From Gammaproteobacteria bacterium (GTDB lineage Bacteria > Pseudomonadota > Gammaproteobacteria > Xanthomonadales > SZUA-36), in assembly GCA_030431095.1 (NCBI GenBank), contig JAUIJU010000012.1, forward strand, positions 19,246 to 83,245: DNA of 64,000 nt. Direction: 5' to 3'. Of this stretch, positions 27,703 to 37,465 are shown piece by piece (position 1 is the first letter of the stretch; each line of letters opens with the position of its first letter). The position numbers were made by a program, and so were the translations under genes. The notes beneath the pieces are model-generated. The model was not told where the DNA came from. It did not search any database and was given only the letters and a program-made list of their open reading frames with translations.

Positions 27703-28071
27703 ATGCGAAACCTGTTGCCGCTCTTGCTCGTCCCGCTGCTGGCCGCCTGCGCCACGACTCCGCCGGACCCTTCCGCGTTCACCTCCGCCGAGCGAGCGAT
27801 CGAGGCGGCGGAAAACGCCGGCGCCGAAGAGCTCTCGCCCACCGAGTTGCGCTTTGCCCGTGAACGCCTGCAACTGGCGCACACGGCCGTGGAGAAGAAG
27901 AAAAATGCGGAGGCCCTGCTGGCCATCGAACAAGCCGAGATCAACGCCGAACTGGCGATCGAGAAATCCCGGGCCGCCGTTGAGCGGCGCAAGGTGAACG
28001 AGTTGCGTCGCGCCAACGAGCTGTTGCGCGAACAGCTGGAAATGACCTACGGCGCGGAGTTCAGCCAATGA
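27703..28071 (+). CDS. DUF4398 domain lipoprotein
   Basis: The 122-residue protein starts with a lipoprotein signal ending in the lipobox LLAAC (Cys about residue 16). A single charged, helical DUF4398-like domain follows (FTSAERAIEAAENAGAEEL, LRFARERLQLAH, LLAIEQAEINAELAIEKS), probably a helical hairpin. ATG 27703 begins the signal peptide; the in-frame ATG at 27673 is upstream of it and close to the promoter. It overlaps the next gene as ATGA. The role is unknown; a cell-envelope location is predicted from the lipobox. Confidence 0.85.
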   Translation: MRNLLPLLLVPLLAACATTPPDPSAFTSAERAIEAAENAGAEELSPTELRFARERLQLAHTAVEKKKNAEALLAIEQAEINAELAIEKSRAAVERRKVNELRRANELLREQLEMTYGAEFSQ

Positions 28072-29066
28072 GCCGCGCCATGTTCAAGAACCTGCGCCTC
28101 GTCGCCACCCTGCTGGCCCTGCTGGCGCTCGCGGCCTGTCAGTCGGCGCCCAAGAAGGACCTGGCCCTGGAGCGCGTGCGCACCTCCCTGGATCAGCTCA
28201 AGGCCGACGACGAACTGGCCGGCTACGCCCCGCTGGCGCTTGGCGAGGCGGAACGCGCCTTGCGCCAGGCCGAGCAGGCCACCCAGCCGCTACAACGGGA
28301 ACACCTGATCTACATGGCCGAGAAGCAGATCATGATCGCCCGTGCCATGGCCCAGCGCGAACAGTTTCTGTCGGCGTATGGCGAACTCGAAGCGGAACGC
28401 AACCAGATGCGTATTCGCGCCAGCGAACTGGAAACCGAACAGGCCCGCGCGGAAGCCGCACAGGCCCGACTGCAGATGGCCGCTTCCGCCGAGGACGCCG
28501 AGCGCCGGCGTCGCGAAGCGGAAGCCGCCCGGCAACAGGGCATGGAAGCTTCGCGCGATGCCGAAATGGCCCGCGAGGAAGCGGAACAGGCCCGGCGCCT
28601 GGCCGACTCGCACGCTTCCGAGGCTGAACTGGCACGGCGCGAGGCCGAGCTGGCGCTGGCCCAGGCGGACAGCCTCAAGCGCCAGTTGGAGAACCTGCAG
28701 TTGCGTGAAACCGAAAGCGGGGTGGTCGTCACCCTGGGCGACGTGCTGTTCAACACGGGCGAAACCGACTTGCGCGAGGAGGCCATGACCAGCCTGGTCG
28801 AGGTCGTGGACCTGCTGCAGACCGAGCCGGACAAGATGATCCGCATCGAGGGGCACACCGATGCCACCGGTCCGGCGGAGACCAATCTGCGCCTGTCCCA
28901 GGCCCGCGCCGATTCGGTCATGGCGGCCCTGGTCAGCCTGGGCGTCGACCAGGACCGTCTCAAGGCCGTGGGCATGGGCGAGGATTTTCCCATCGACAGC
29001 AACGAGTCCGACGCGGGGCGCTCACGCAATCGCCGGGTGGACGTGATCCTGCTCGACGGCGAGTGA
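28068..29066 (+). CDS. DUF4398 plus OmpA-domain lipoprotein
   Basis: The 332-residue protein has a lipobox (ALAAC, Cys about 24), a DUF4398-like N-terminal domain (LGEAERALRQAEQA) and a long Glu/Ala/Arg-rich coiled coil (about residues 105-215). The C-terminal OmpA-like peptidoglycan-binding domain contains GDVLFNTGETDLREEA, IEGHTDATGPAETNLRLSQARADSV and the final SRNRRVDVILL. It probably spans from outer membrane to peptidoglycan. It is coupled to the smaller DUF4398 lipoprotein, suggesting a joint envelope structure. Confidence 0.9.
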   Translation: MSRAMFKNLRLVATLLALLALAACQSAPKKDLALERVRTSLDQLKADDELAGYAPLALGEAERALRQAEQATQPLQREHLIYMAEKQIMIARAMAQREQFLSAYGELEAERNQMRIRASELETEQARAEAAQARLQMAASAEDAERRRREAEAARQQGMEASRDAEMAREEAEQARRLADSHASEAELARREAELALAQADSLKRQLENLQLRETESGVVVTLGDVLFNTGETDLREEAMTSLVEVVDLLQTEPDKMIRIEGHTDATGPAETNLRLSQARADSVMAALVSLGVDQDRLKAVGMGEDFPIDSNESDAGRSRNRRVDVILLDGE

Positions 29067-29345
29067 ATCACCCCGGCGAGCGTGGCGTGGCCGGGTCGAA
29101 TCGTTTCGTCTAGGTCTGCTTGATGCGCTGACAGGATTGGAGTACTGTCGGACGCGTAAATATGGTTCTCACCGCTTTCAAAAACGGAATTCGCGAATGA
29201 GCGCAGCAGCCTTTTTTGCTGCCGCTCCCCACCGAACGCGATTTCGTTCAATTCGCAAACCTGTAACCACTGACCGCACGGACCCGGCCTGGGCCGCGTT
29301 GGCGCTTGCACGCGTCCGCTCACCGCGGCAGTAAGGAGGCAAACT
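29067..29345. other. Intergenic region between OmpA-type lipoprotein and ydcH-like gene
   Basis: These 279 bases hold no convincing gene. A short open frame at 29137-29334 has Arg/Ala/Pro-rich content without a ribosome-binding site and was not accepted. A weak promoter-like pair is TTGATG (29120-29125) and TACTGT (29143-29148). A small hairpin GCAGCA/TGCTGC around 29203-29222 encloses a T run. The region likely carries the promoter of the YdcH-type gene. Confidence 0.35.
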
Positions 29346-29561
29346 ATGTTCGAACACCGTCAGGACCAAATGGAGCAACTGCTGAAAAACAGCGCCGAGT
29401 TCCGTGCCATCTACAACCGGCACCAGGAACTCGACAGGCGCGTGGCAGACGCCGAGGAAGGCGCCCGGCCCATGGACGACCTGTCACTCAGCCAGCTCAA
29501 GAAGAAAAAGCTCATGGCCAAGGATCAGCTCGAACGGCTGATGACGGCCGGTCACGCCTGA
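29346..29561 (+). CDS. YdcH family (DUF465) small protein
   Basis: This 71-residue, highly charged, helical protein matches the YdcH/DUF465 pattern: FRAIYNRHQELDRRVADAE, then LSLSQLKKKKLMAKDQLERL at the C-terminus. Function is unknown; the family is thought to form coiled-coil dimers. AAGGAGGCAAACT precedes the ATG, an excellent ribosome-binding site that suggests strong translation. A Rho-independent terminator follows 21 nt after the stop, so it is probably monocistronic. Confidence 0.9.
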   Translation: MFEHRQDQMEQLLKNSAEFRAIYNRHQELDRRVADAEEGARPMDDLSLSQLKKKKLMAKDQLERLMTAGHA

Positions 29562-29582
29562 TCCCGGGGGGGAGGCGCGTCG

Positions 29583-29611
29583 AAACGGCCGGGGTTTCCC
29601 GGCCGTTTTCT
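29583..29611 (+). terminator. Rho-independent terminator after ydcH-like gene
   Basis: AAACGGCCGGG (29583-29593) pairs with CCCGGCCGTTT (29598-29608) over a 4-base loop, followed by TC/TGTT. The GC-rich stem and T-rich trailing edge make this the clearest intrinsic terminator in the window. Confidence 0.85.
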
Positions 29612-29651
29612 GTTGCAGCGCGGGAAACCCGCCGATGCCCGTTTTGCCCCT

Positions 29652-29657
29652 TATAAT
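29652..29657 (+). promoter_or_regulatory. Candidate -10 of the cbs-cgl operon
   Basis: A perfect TATAAT within TTATAATGCC lies 30 nt before the cystathionine beta-synthase ATG and after the terminator. No good -35 is seen 16-18 bases upstream, so activity may depend on an activator. Confidence 0.5.
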
Positions 29658-29687
29658 GCCCGCATCTTCGTTTCGGACCCGCTCACC

Positions 29688-31061
29688 ATGGATGTTCACG
29701 ACAGCATTCTCGACCTGATCGGCGAGACCCCAATCGTTCGTCTGTCCCGTTTCGATACCGGCCCCTGCGAGTTGTACATCAAGCTTGAGAGCCAGAATCC
29801 CGGTGGCTCCATCAAGGACCGGATCGGCCTGAAGATGATCGAGGAGGCCGAGCGTTCCGGCGCCCTGAAACCCGGCGGCACCATCGTGGAAGGCACGGCC
29901 GGAAACACCGGGCTGGGACTGGCCCTGGTGGCGGCGCAGAAAGGCTACCGGCTCGTGCTGGTCATTCCCGACAAGATGAGCCGCGAAAAGATTTCCAACC
30001 TCAAGGCGATGGGCGCCGAAGTGGTCCTGACCCGCTCCGACGTCGCCAAGGGGCATCCCGAGTACTACCAGGACCTGGCCCGGACCGTGGCGTCGAACAT
30101 CGACGACGCGGTATTCATCAACCAGTTCGGCAACCCCAACAATCCACTGGCCCACGAGCAGGTCACCGGGCCGGAAATCTGGCGCCAGATGGATGGCCAG
30201 CTGGACGCCATCGTGCTGGGGGTCGGCTCCAGCGGTACGGTGACCGGCCTGTCGACCTATTTCGCCGCCGCCGCCCCGGATCTGGAACTGGTGCTCGCCG
30301 ACCCGGAAGGTTCGATCCTGGCCGAGTACATCAACCAGGGCACCCTGTCGGAAAAAAGCGGCTCCTGGCTGGTCGAGGGCATCGGCGAGGACTTTCTGCC
30401 CACCATCAGCGACTTCACCCGGGTCAGCCGGGCCTACGCCATCAGCGACCGCGAAAGCATGGAAACGGGGCGTGAACTGCTGCGTCGCGAGGGCATTCTC
30501 GCGGGGTCGTCCAGCGGTACGCTGCTGGCCGCGGCGTTGCATTACTGCCGGGAGCAGAGCGCACCGAAAAAGGTGCTGACCTTCGCCTGTGACACCGGCA
30601 ACCGTTACCTGTCGAAAATGTACAACGACTTCTGGATGCGCGACCAGGGCTTTCTCGAGGTGGAAGAGCACGGCGATCTGCGTGACCTGATTGCACGGCC
30701 GTTCAGCACCCACGACACGGTCACCGTCAGCCCGGACGAGCCGCTCGCCAATGCCTACACCCGCATGAAGCTGTACGACGTCTCGCAATTGCCGGTGATC
30801 GAGGACGGTCACATTGTCGGCATCCTGGACGAATCGGACCTGCTACTGGCGGTGATGGACAGCGATGCGGCCTTCGACCAGCCGGTGCGCACGGCCATGG
30901 TCACCGAGTTGCACTCGGTACAGGTCGGCGATCCGCTGGAATCCCTGCAGCCGGTGTTCGACAAGGACTTCGTCGCCATCGTCAAGGATGGCGAGGACTT
31001 CCTGGGCCTGATCACCCGGGTGGACCTGCTGCACCACCTGCGCCGACGCGCCGACACCTGA
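29688..31061 (+). CDS. Cystathionine beta-synthase with CBS-domain pair
   Basis: The 457-residue PLP enzyme condenses serine and homocysteine to cystathionine (or acts as a cysteine synthase). The PLP Lys is in NPGGSIKDRIG (about residue 43), EGTAGNTGLG binds phosphate/substrate, and GSSSGTLLAAAL is the Ser-rich PLP-phosphate loop. Residues about 330-455 form two CBS (Bateman) domains that could bind an adenosyl ligand. The heme-binding N-terminus of animal CBS is absent. It is followed 13 nt later by the gamma-lyase gene, forming a reverse transsulfuration operon. Confidence 0.93.
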   Translation: MDVHDSILDLIGETPIVRLSRFDTGPCELYIKLESQNPGGSIKDRIGLKMIEEAERSGALKPGGTIVEGTAGNTGLGLALVAAQKGYRLVLVIPDKMSREKISNLKAMGAEVVLTRSDVAKGHPEYYQDLARTVASNIDDAVFINQFGNPNNPLAHEQVTGPEIWRQMDGQLDAIVLGVGSSGTVTGLSTYFAAAAPDLELVLADPEGSILAEYINQGTLSEKSGSWLVEGIGEDFLPTISDFTRVSRAYAISDRESMETGRELLRREGILAGSSSGTLLAAALHYCREQSAPKKVLTFACDTGNRYLSKMYNDFWMRDQGFLEVEEHGDLRDLIARPFSTHDTVTVSPDEPLANAYTRMKLYDVSQLPVIEDGHIVGILDESDLLLAVMDSDAAFDQPVRTAMVTELHSVQVGDPLESLQPVFDKDFVAIVKDGEDFLGLITRVDLLHHLRRRADT

Positions 31062-31074
31062 GCCGGGAAGCCGC

Positions 31075-32235
31075 ATGGGCCAGGACAGGAAAACCGGCAT
31101 CGGCACCCGCGCCATCCACGCGGGCCAGTCACCCGATCCGTCCACCGGGGCGATCATGACGCCCATCTACGCCACCAGCACGTACGTGCAGGCCAGCCCC
31201 GGAGATCACCAGGGCTGGGAGTATTCGCGCAGCCACAACCCGACGCGGCAGGCGTACGAGGATTGCATCGCGGACCTGGAGGGCGGCGCGCGTGGACTGG
31301 CTTTCGCTTCGGGCATGGCGGCCACGGCCACAATCCTGGAACTGCTCGATTCCGGCGATCACGTGGTCGCCATGGATGATCTGTACGGCGGCAGTTTCCG
31401 CCTGTTTCACCGCGTCCGCGATCGCAGCGCCGGCCTGCGGTTTTCCTTTGCGCCCCTGGACGACCTGGATGCCCTGCGCGCCGCCCTGCGCCCGGAGACG
31501 AAGCTGGTCTGGGTGGAAACGCCCACCAACCCCATGCTCAAGCTGGTGGACATCGAGGCGGTGGCCGCGGTGGTCGGAGCGCACGGCGCGCTGCTGGTCG
31601 TGGACAACACCTTCGCCTCGCCCATGCTGCAACGCCCACTGGAACTGGGTGCGGACATCGTGATGCACTCGGCCACCAAGTTTCTCAACGGGCACTCGGA
31701 CATGGTCGGTGGCGTGGCGGTCATGCGCGAGGCCGATCTGGGTGAACAGCTCTGGTTCCTGCTCAATTCCGCCGGCGCCATCCAGGGGCCCTTCGACGCG
31801 TTCCTGGCCCTGCGTGGCCTCAAGACCCTGCACTTGCGCATGCGCGCGCACTGCGCCAATGCGCTGGCCATTGCCGAGTGGCTGCAGGATGACCATCGGG
31901 TGGACCGTGTGATCTACCCCGGGCTGGCGGACCATCCACAGCACGAACTGGCCATGCGCCAGATGAGCGGGCAGGGGGGGGGTATCGTCAGCTTCATTCC
32001 GAAGGGTGGCTTCGAAGCGGCGAAATCCACGCTGGAGCGGACCCGCCTGTTTTCGCTGGCCGAATCCCTGGGCGGCGTGGAGAGCCTGGTCAACCACCCG
32101 GCCATCATGACGCACGCCTCGGTGCCGCCGGAAAGGCGCAAGGCCATCGGCATCAGCGACGACCTGGTGCGCCTGTCGGTGGGAGTGGAGGACCTGGACG
32201 ACCTGGTCGCCGACCTGGACCGCGCCCTGGGCTGA
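31075..32235 (+). CDS. Cystathionine gamma-lyase / trans-sulfuration PLP enzyme
   Basis: The 386-residue Cys/Met-metabolism PLP enzyme carries the PLP Lys in MHSATKFLNGHSDMVGG (about residue 202). It also has the EYSRSHNPTR segment and FASGMAATATIL. With the preceding cystathionine beta-synthase it would convert cystathionine to cysteine, 2-oxobutyrate and ammonia. A cystathionine gamma-synthase activity cannot be excluded from sequence, but the operon context favours the lyase. Its stop lies in a palindrome shared with the convergent halogenase gene. Confidence 0.88.
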   Translation: MGQDRKTGIGTRAIHAGQSPDPSTGAIMTPIYATSTYVQASPGDHQGWEYSRSHNPTRQAYEDCIADLEGGARGLAFASGMAATATILELLDSGDHVVAMDDLYGGSFRLFHRVRDRSAGLRFSFAPLDDLDALRAALRPETKLVWVETPTNPMLKLVDIEAVAAVVGAHGALLVVDNTFASPMLQRPLELGADIVMHSATKFLNGHSDMVGGVAVMREADLGEQLWFLLNSAGAIQGPFDAFLALRGLKTLHLRMRAHCANALAIAEWLQDDHRVDRVIYPGLADHPQHELAMRQMSGQGGGIVSFIPKGGFEAAKSTLERTRLFSLAESLGGVESLVNHPAIMTHASVPPERRKAIGISDDLVRLSVGVEDLDDLVADLDRALG

Positions 32236-32245
32236 ACTCAGCCCA
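32228..32245. terminator. Palindrome spanning both convergent stop codons
   Basis: TGGGCTGA-AC-TCAGCCCA is an 8-2-8 perfect inverted repeat containing the TGA of the gamma-lyase and, on the other strand, the TGA of the halogenase. There is no U tract. It may form a weak bidirectional end-of-transcript hairpin. Confidence 0.35.
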
Positions 32246-33722
32246 GCATGCCGAGAAAGGCCTCGTGCTCCGGCATGGCGGCCAGGGGCCCGGCGATATG
32301 ATGGCGAATGCGCGCCAGCATGGCGTCGAGTTCCTCGGCGGGCAGGGCCGCGGCCACCGGATGCACCTGCCGGGGTGACAGGCCCTGGCCTTCGAACATC
32401 TGCACCCAGGACGGAATCCCGAACAGCTCCTCGCAGGCCTTGAGCGCTTTGCCGGTGTCGCGATAGAGCGCGATGCGATGGCGCAGCGAGTCGGGCAGGT
32501 CCATGGCGGCGCAGTGCCGCCACAGCTCGGAATCGTCCCGGCGGTTGAGGTGGTAGTGGGCGATGATGAAGTCGCGCACCCAGGCCCACTCGTCGCGCAC
32601 CTGGCGGTTGTATTCGTCGATTTCGTGCGGGGAAACCCCCTGGTGCGGGAAGCACCAAAGCAGGCGCATCACGCCGGTGTGGATCAGGTGGATGCTGGTC
32701 GATTCCAGCGGCTCCAGGAAACCACCCGCCAGCCCGATGGCCACCACGTTGCGGCACCACGGCCGTTCGCGCACGCCCACGCGGAATCGCAGGCGGTTGG
32801 GCTCGGTGGTGGGAGCGCCCTCGATGTTCTCGAGCAGCAAGCGCTCGGCGTCGTCGTCATCGATCTCGCGGCTGGAGTAAACCAGGCCATTGCCGGTGCG
32901 GGTCTGCAGGGGAATTCGCCACTGCCAGCCACAGGGCCGGGCGATGGAACGGGTGTACGGGTGCAACGTCCGGAGCTTTTCCGACTGCACGGCGATGGCG
33001 CGATCACAGGGCAACCAGTGGTCCCAGTCCACGTAGCCCACGTCCAGCGCCTTTTCGATCAGCAGGGCGCGAAATCCGCTGCAGTCGACGAACAGGTCAC
33101 CGGGCACGGTCGTGCCGTTGTCCAGCACCAGTTCCTCCACGAAGCCACTTTCCGGGTTCAGCGTCACGTCCTCGACCAGGGCGTCGATGTGCCGTACGCC
33201 GCGCCGCACGGCGTCTTTCTCCAGGTGGGCGGCATAGGCCCCGGCGTCGAAATGGTAGGCGTAGTCGAAACGCGGCAGGTCGGGGTGCGGTTTCATGGGT
33301 GCGAAACGGTTGCGCGTCGCGGCCTGGAAGTTCAGGGAATAGTCCCACAGGCTGACGTCGCGTCCTTCCGCGCGGGCGCGAAACACGTAGTGGTGGAAGG
33401 GACAGAAGGGCTGGTCCTGCCCCAGGGTGCCGAACGTGTGAATGTAGTCACTGTCGGGCGCGCCCCAGCCCTCGAAGCGGATGCCCAGCTTGAAGGTGGC
33501 GTTGACCGCCTTGATGAAAGCTTTCTCGTCCAGGCCCAGCCCGGCGTTCAGGGTCTTGATGGTGGGCACCGTGGCCTCGCCCACGCCGATGGTGCCCAGG
33601 CGCTTCGATTCGATCAGCGTGATGTCGACACCGCGGCCCAGTTCGCGAGCGATCATGGCGGCGGCAATCCAGCCGGCGGTGCCGCCGCCCAGGATCACGA
33701 CTTTCTCAACGGGGCGGTTCAA
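32238..33722 (-). CDS. Flavin-dependent halogenase, tryptophan halogenase family
   Basis: The 494-residue protein has the FAD-binding GGGTAGW motif (about residues 11-17), GVGEATVPT, the catalytic-Lys segment NATFKLGIRFEGW, the family signature WQWRIP, and GGFLEPLESTSIHLI with the conserved Glu. All key halogenase residues appear to be present. The natural substrate is unknown; no flavin reductase or tryptophan-derived natural product cluster is nearby. The start is TTG at 33722, preceded by GGAGGAATTCA and 17 nt inside the upstream MBL gene. No ATG fits the domain start. It is last in a run of seven minus-strand genes. Confidence 0.9.
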   Translation of the reverse strand: MNRPVEKVVILGGGTAGWIAAAMIARELGRGVDITLIESKRLGTIGVGEATVPTIKTLNAGLGLDEKAFIKAVNATFKLGIRFEGWGAPDSDYIHTFGTLGQDQPFCPFHHYVFRARAEGRDVSLWDYSLNFQAATRNRFAPMKPHPDLPRFDYAYHFDAGAYAAHLEKDAVRRGVRHIDALVEDVTLNPESGFVEELVLDNGTTVPGDLFVDCSGFRALLIEKALDVGYVDWDHWLPCDRAIAVQSEKLRTLHPYTRSIARPCGWQWRIPLQTRTGNGLVYSSREIDDDDAERLLLENIEGAPTTEPNRLRFRVGVRERPWCRNVVAIGLAGGFLEPLESTSIHLIHTGVMRLLWCFPHQGVSPHEIDEYNRQVRDEWAWVRDFIIAHYHLNRRDDSELWRHCAAMDLPDSLRHRIALYRDTGKALKACEELFGIPSWVQMFEGQGLSPRQVHPVAAALPAEELDAMLARIRHHIAGPLAAMPEHEAFLGMLG

Positions 33723-34644
33723 TGAATTCCTCCGCCAGTCGTCGGTCGAGGGCCTGGCCGAATCGCGTGGCCGCCGCGCTGCAGTCCCCGGGTGACAGGA
33801 AGGGGTTGCCGGCATCGGTGGCTGCGCGCATCGGCAATTTTTCGGCGAGGCCGAAATACACCGGGTGGGGAAAGATCAGCACGCCGCAATCGAACCCCGC
33901 CAGGAATGCGATGCTGCCGCGCATCAGCTCCGCGGTGCTGGCGCCGTCGAAAGCCCCGACCGGGTCCGAAAAGCGGAATCCCGGGGAAGCCACCGGTCCC
34001 AGCGAGTCCGCGTAGAGCACGTTGGCGCAGGTGCCCCGGTCACAGGTCTCCCAGCTCCAGCTGCTGCTGCCCGGTGTGTGCCCCGGGGTCCAGTGCAGGG
34101 TGAAGGTGGTGTTCCCCACGGTGAACTGGCCGCCATCCGCCAGCGTTTCCAGGTCTTTCACCGGTGGAAACCCGTTGCCCGGCGCATAGCCGGCCTGTGG
34201 ATCATGGGGAGGCACCTGGCCGCTGCGGAACGCCTCCAGGGCGGGCTCGCTGACGATGACCCGCGCGCCCGTCGCCCGCTGCAGGGCAGCGATGCCGCCG
34301 GCATGGTCGAAATGCGCATGGCTGTTGAGGATGACCCGGATGTCAGCCGGGTCGAAGCCCGCCACGCGGATGTTGGCGTCGATCAGCGGCGCTGACTGGG
34401 TCAGCCCACCGTCGATCAGCACCAGGGCCGGGCGTCCGTCCTCCGTGCCGGCGTCCACCAGGATGGAAGACAGTCCTGCCGGGCCCACATACCAGGCATT
34501 GCCGAACAGGCGGAAGGGCGTCATCGGTCGGTTCCATTCGTCGCAGGCGCTGCATTCCATGGGCGGGTCCGGTTCGAGCGGGCCGGCCCAGGCCGTTCCG
34601 GCCGCTACCAGGGGAGTGAGTAACAGGGCGCGCAGGCGGTTCAT
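33706..34644 (-). CDS. Subclass B3-like metallo-beta-lactamase fold hydrolase
   Basis: The 312-residue protein has a signal peptide (about 1-20, ending AWA) and an MBL fold very similar in layout to subclass B3 beta-lactamases: FGNAWYVGPAGLSSILV, LIDGGLTQSAPLI, zinc motif HAHFDH (residues 109-114), HTPG (His189) and FPHP (His260). All six expected ligands are present. It could be a chromosomal beta-lactamase or a periplasmic lactonase/esterase. It overlaps the hydrolase gene by 4 nt and the halogenase by 17 nt, so the genes are translationally linked. Confidence 0.88.
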   Translation of the reverse strand: MNRLRALLLTPLVAAGTAWAGPLEPDPPMECSACDEWNRPMTPFRLFGNAWYVGPAGLSSILVDAGTEDGRPALVLIDGGLTQSAPLIDANIRVAGFDPADIRVILNSHAHFDHAGGIAALQRATGARVIVSEPALEAFRSGQVPPHDPQAGYAPGNGFPPVKDLETLADGGQFTVGNTTFTLHWTPGHTPGSSSWSWETCDRGTCANVLYADSLGPVASPGFRFSDPVGAFDGASTAELMRGSIAFLAGFDCGVLIFPHPVYFGLAEKLPMRAATDAGNPFLSPGDCSAAATRFGQALDRRLAEEFIEPPR

Positions 34645-35503
34645 GAACGTTCTCCCTCATCGGTCGGATCCATCAGCCAAGCAGCCACTTCCGGCCACAG
34701 CGCCTGGCCCTGGCGCCGGAAAAAGCCGAAATGTCCGATGGCGTCGAGCCCGGCCGCGGCGGGTTCCAGGTGTCGCCGGGTGACATTCGGATAGTGTCGC
34801 ATGAGTGCGTCGACGGCGCTGCGCGAGCCCCAGTCGTCGTCGGCGATGCTGTAAGCCAGGACCGGTGCTCCAAACCGGGCGTAGCGCTCGGTTGGCAGCT
34901 CCGGGTCATCCATCAGGTAGCCCGGTGAGCGGCACCACGCCGCCCACTGCGTGGCCACGTCTCCTGGCAAATCCTCGGCTTTGCTGAATGCGCTCCAGGG
35001 CACGTATCCCATGACGCGCGCCAACACAGGGAGGGTCAGGTGCACGTGCAGGCCCACCAGCCATTTCTGCCCGCCCTTCTGGGCCTTCCAGTATCCGGTT
35101 TGGGAAGAGACGGTGACCATGGCGTCGATGCGCCCGGCATCAGGCAGCAGCCCCGCTGTCTGGCCGCCGAAGCTGTGACCTACGTGGCCGATCCGTCGCG
35201 GCGCCAGGGTGTCGTCGATCCAGTCCAGCACACCGGCCATGTCCTGCAGGACCCAGTCCGAAGCAGTGGCCTTGAAGCCGCGCAGCGACCCCGGCCCAGA
35301 ATCGCCGATTCCACGGTAGTCGTAAGTGAGCGCACCCAGCCCCTGGTCGGTCAGGAATCGGGCGAAGGCGTCGTAGAAGCCGCGAGGTACGGCCGTGGCG
35401 GAGTGAATGCCCACCACGATTGCCTCGTCCCAACCGGCCGGCCGGTACCAGGTTCCCGCCAGCGAATGGCCGTCCCTGGCGGGAATGTTTACCCGCTCCG
35501 TTC

Positions 35504-35507
<4 letters not shown>
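34641..35507 (-). CDS. Alpha/beta hydrolase with probable CTG start
   Basis: The 288-residue protein has an alpha/beta-hydrolase fold: a YDYRGIGDSG segment, the nucleophile elbow GHSFGG and a C-terminal IGHFGFF with the catalytic His. It resembles predicted lipase/esterase-like hydrolases of the COG4757 kind (recalled). No ATG, GTG or TTG occurs near the domain start. The CTG at 35507 overlaps the acetoacetyl-CoA synthetase TGA as CTGA with GGAG upstream, and is the best start. The longer open frame upstream is shadow of the synthetase gene. It overlaps the MBL gene by 4 nt. Confidence 0.82.
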
Positions 35508-37450
<1,943 letters not shown>

Positions 37451-37465
37451 GGACGTGCTCCGGCC

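Noticed and set aside
29137..29334. 65-codon open frame between the OmpA-type lipoprotein and the ydcH-like gene
   Set aside because: It has no ribosome-binding site and Arg/Ala-rich random composition, and the gap more likely holds the ydcH promoter.
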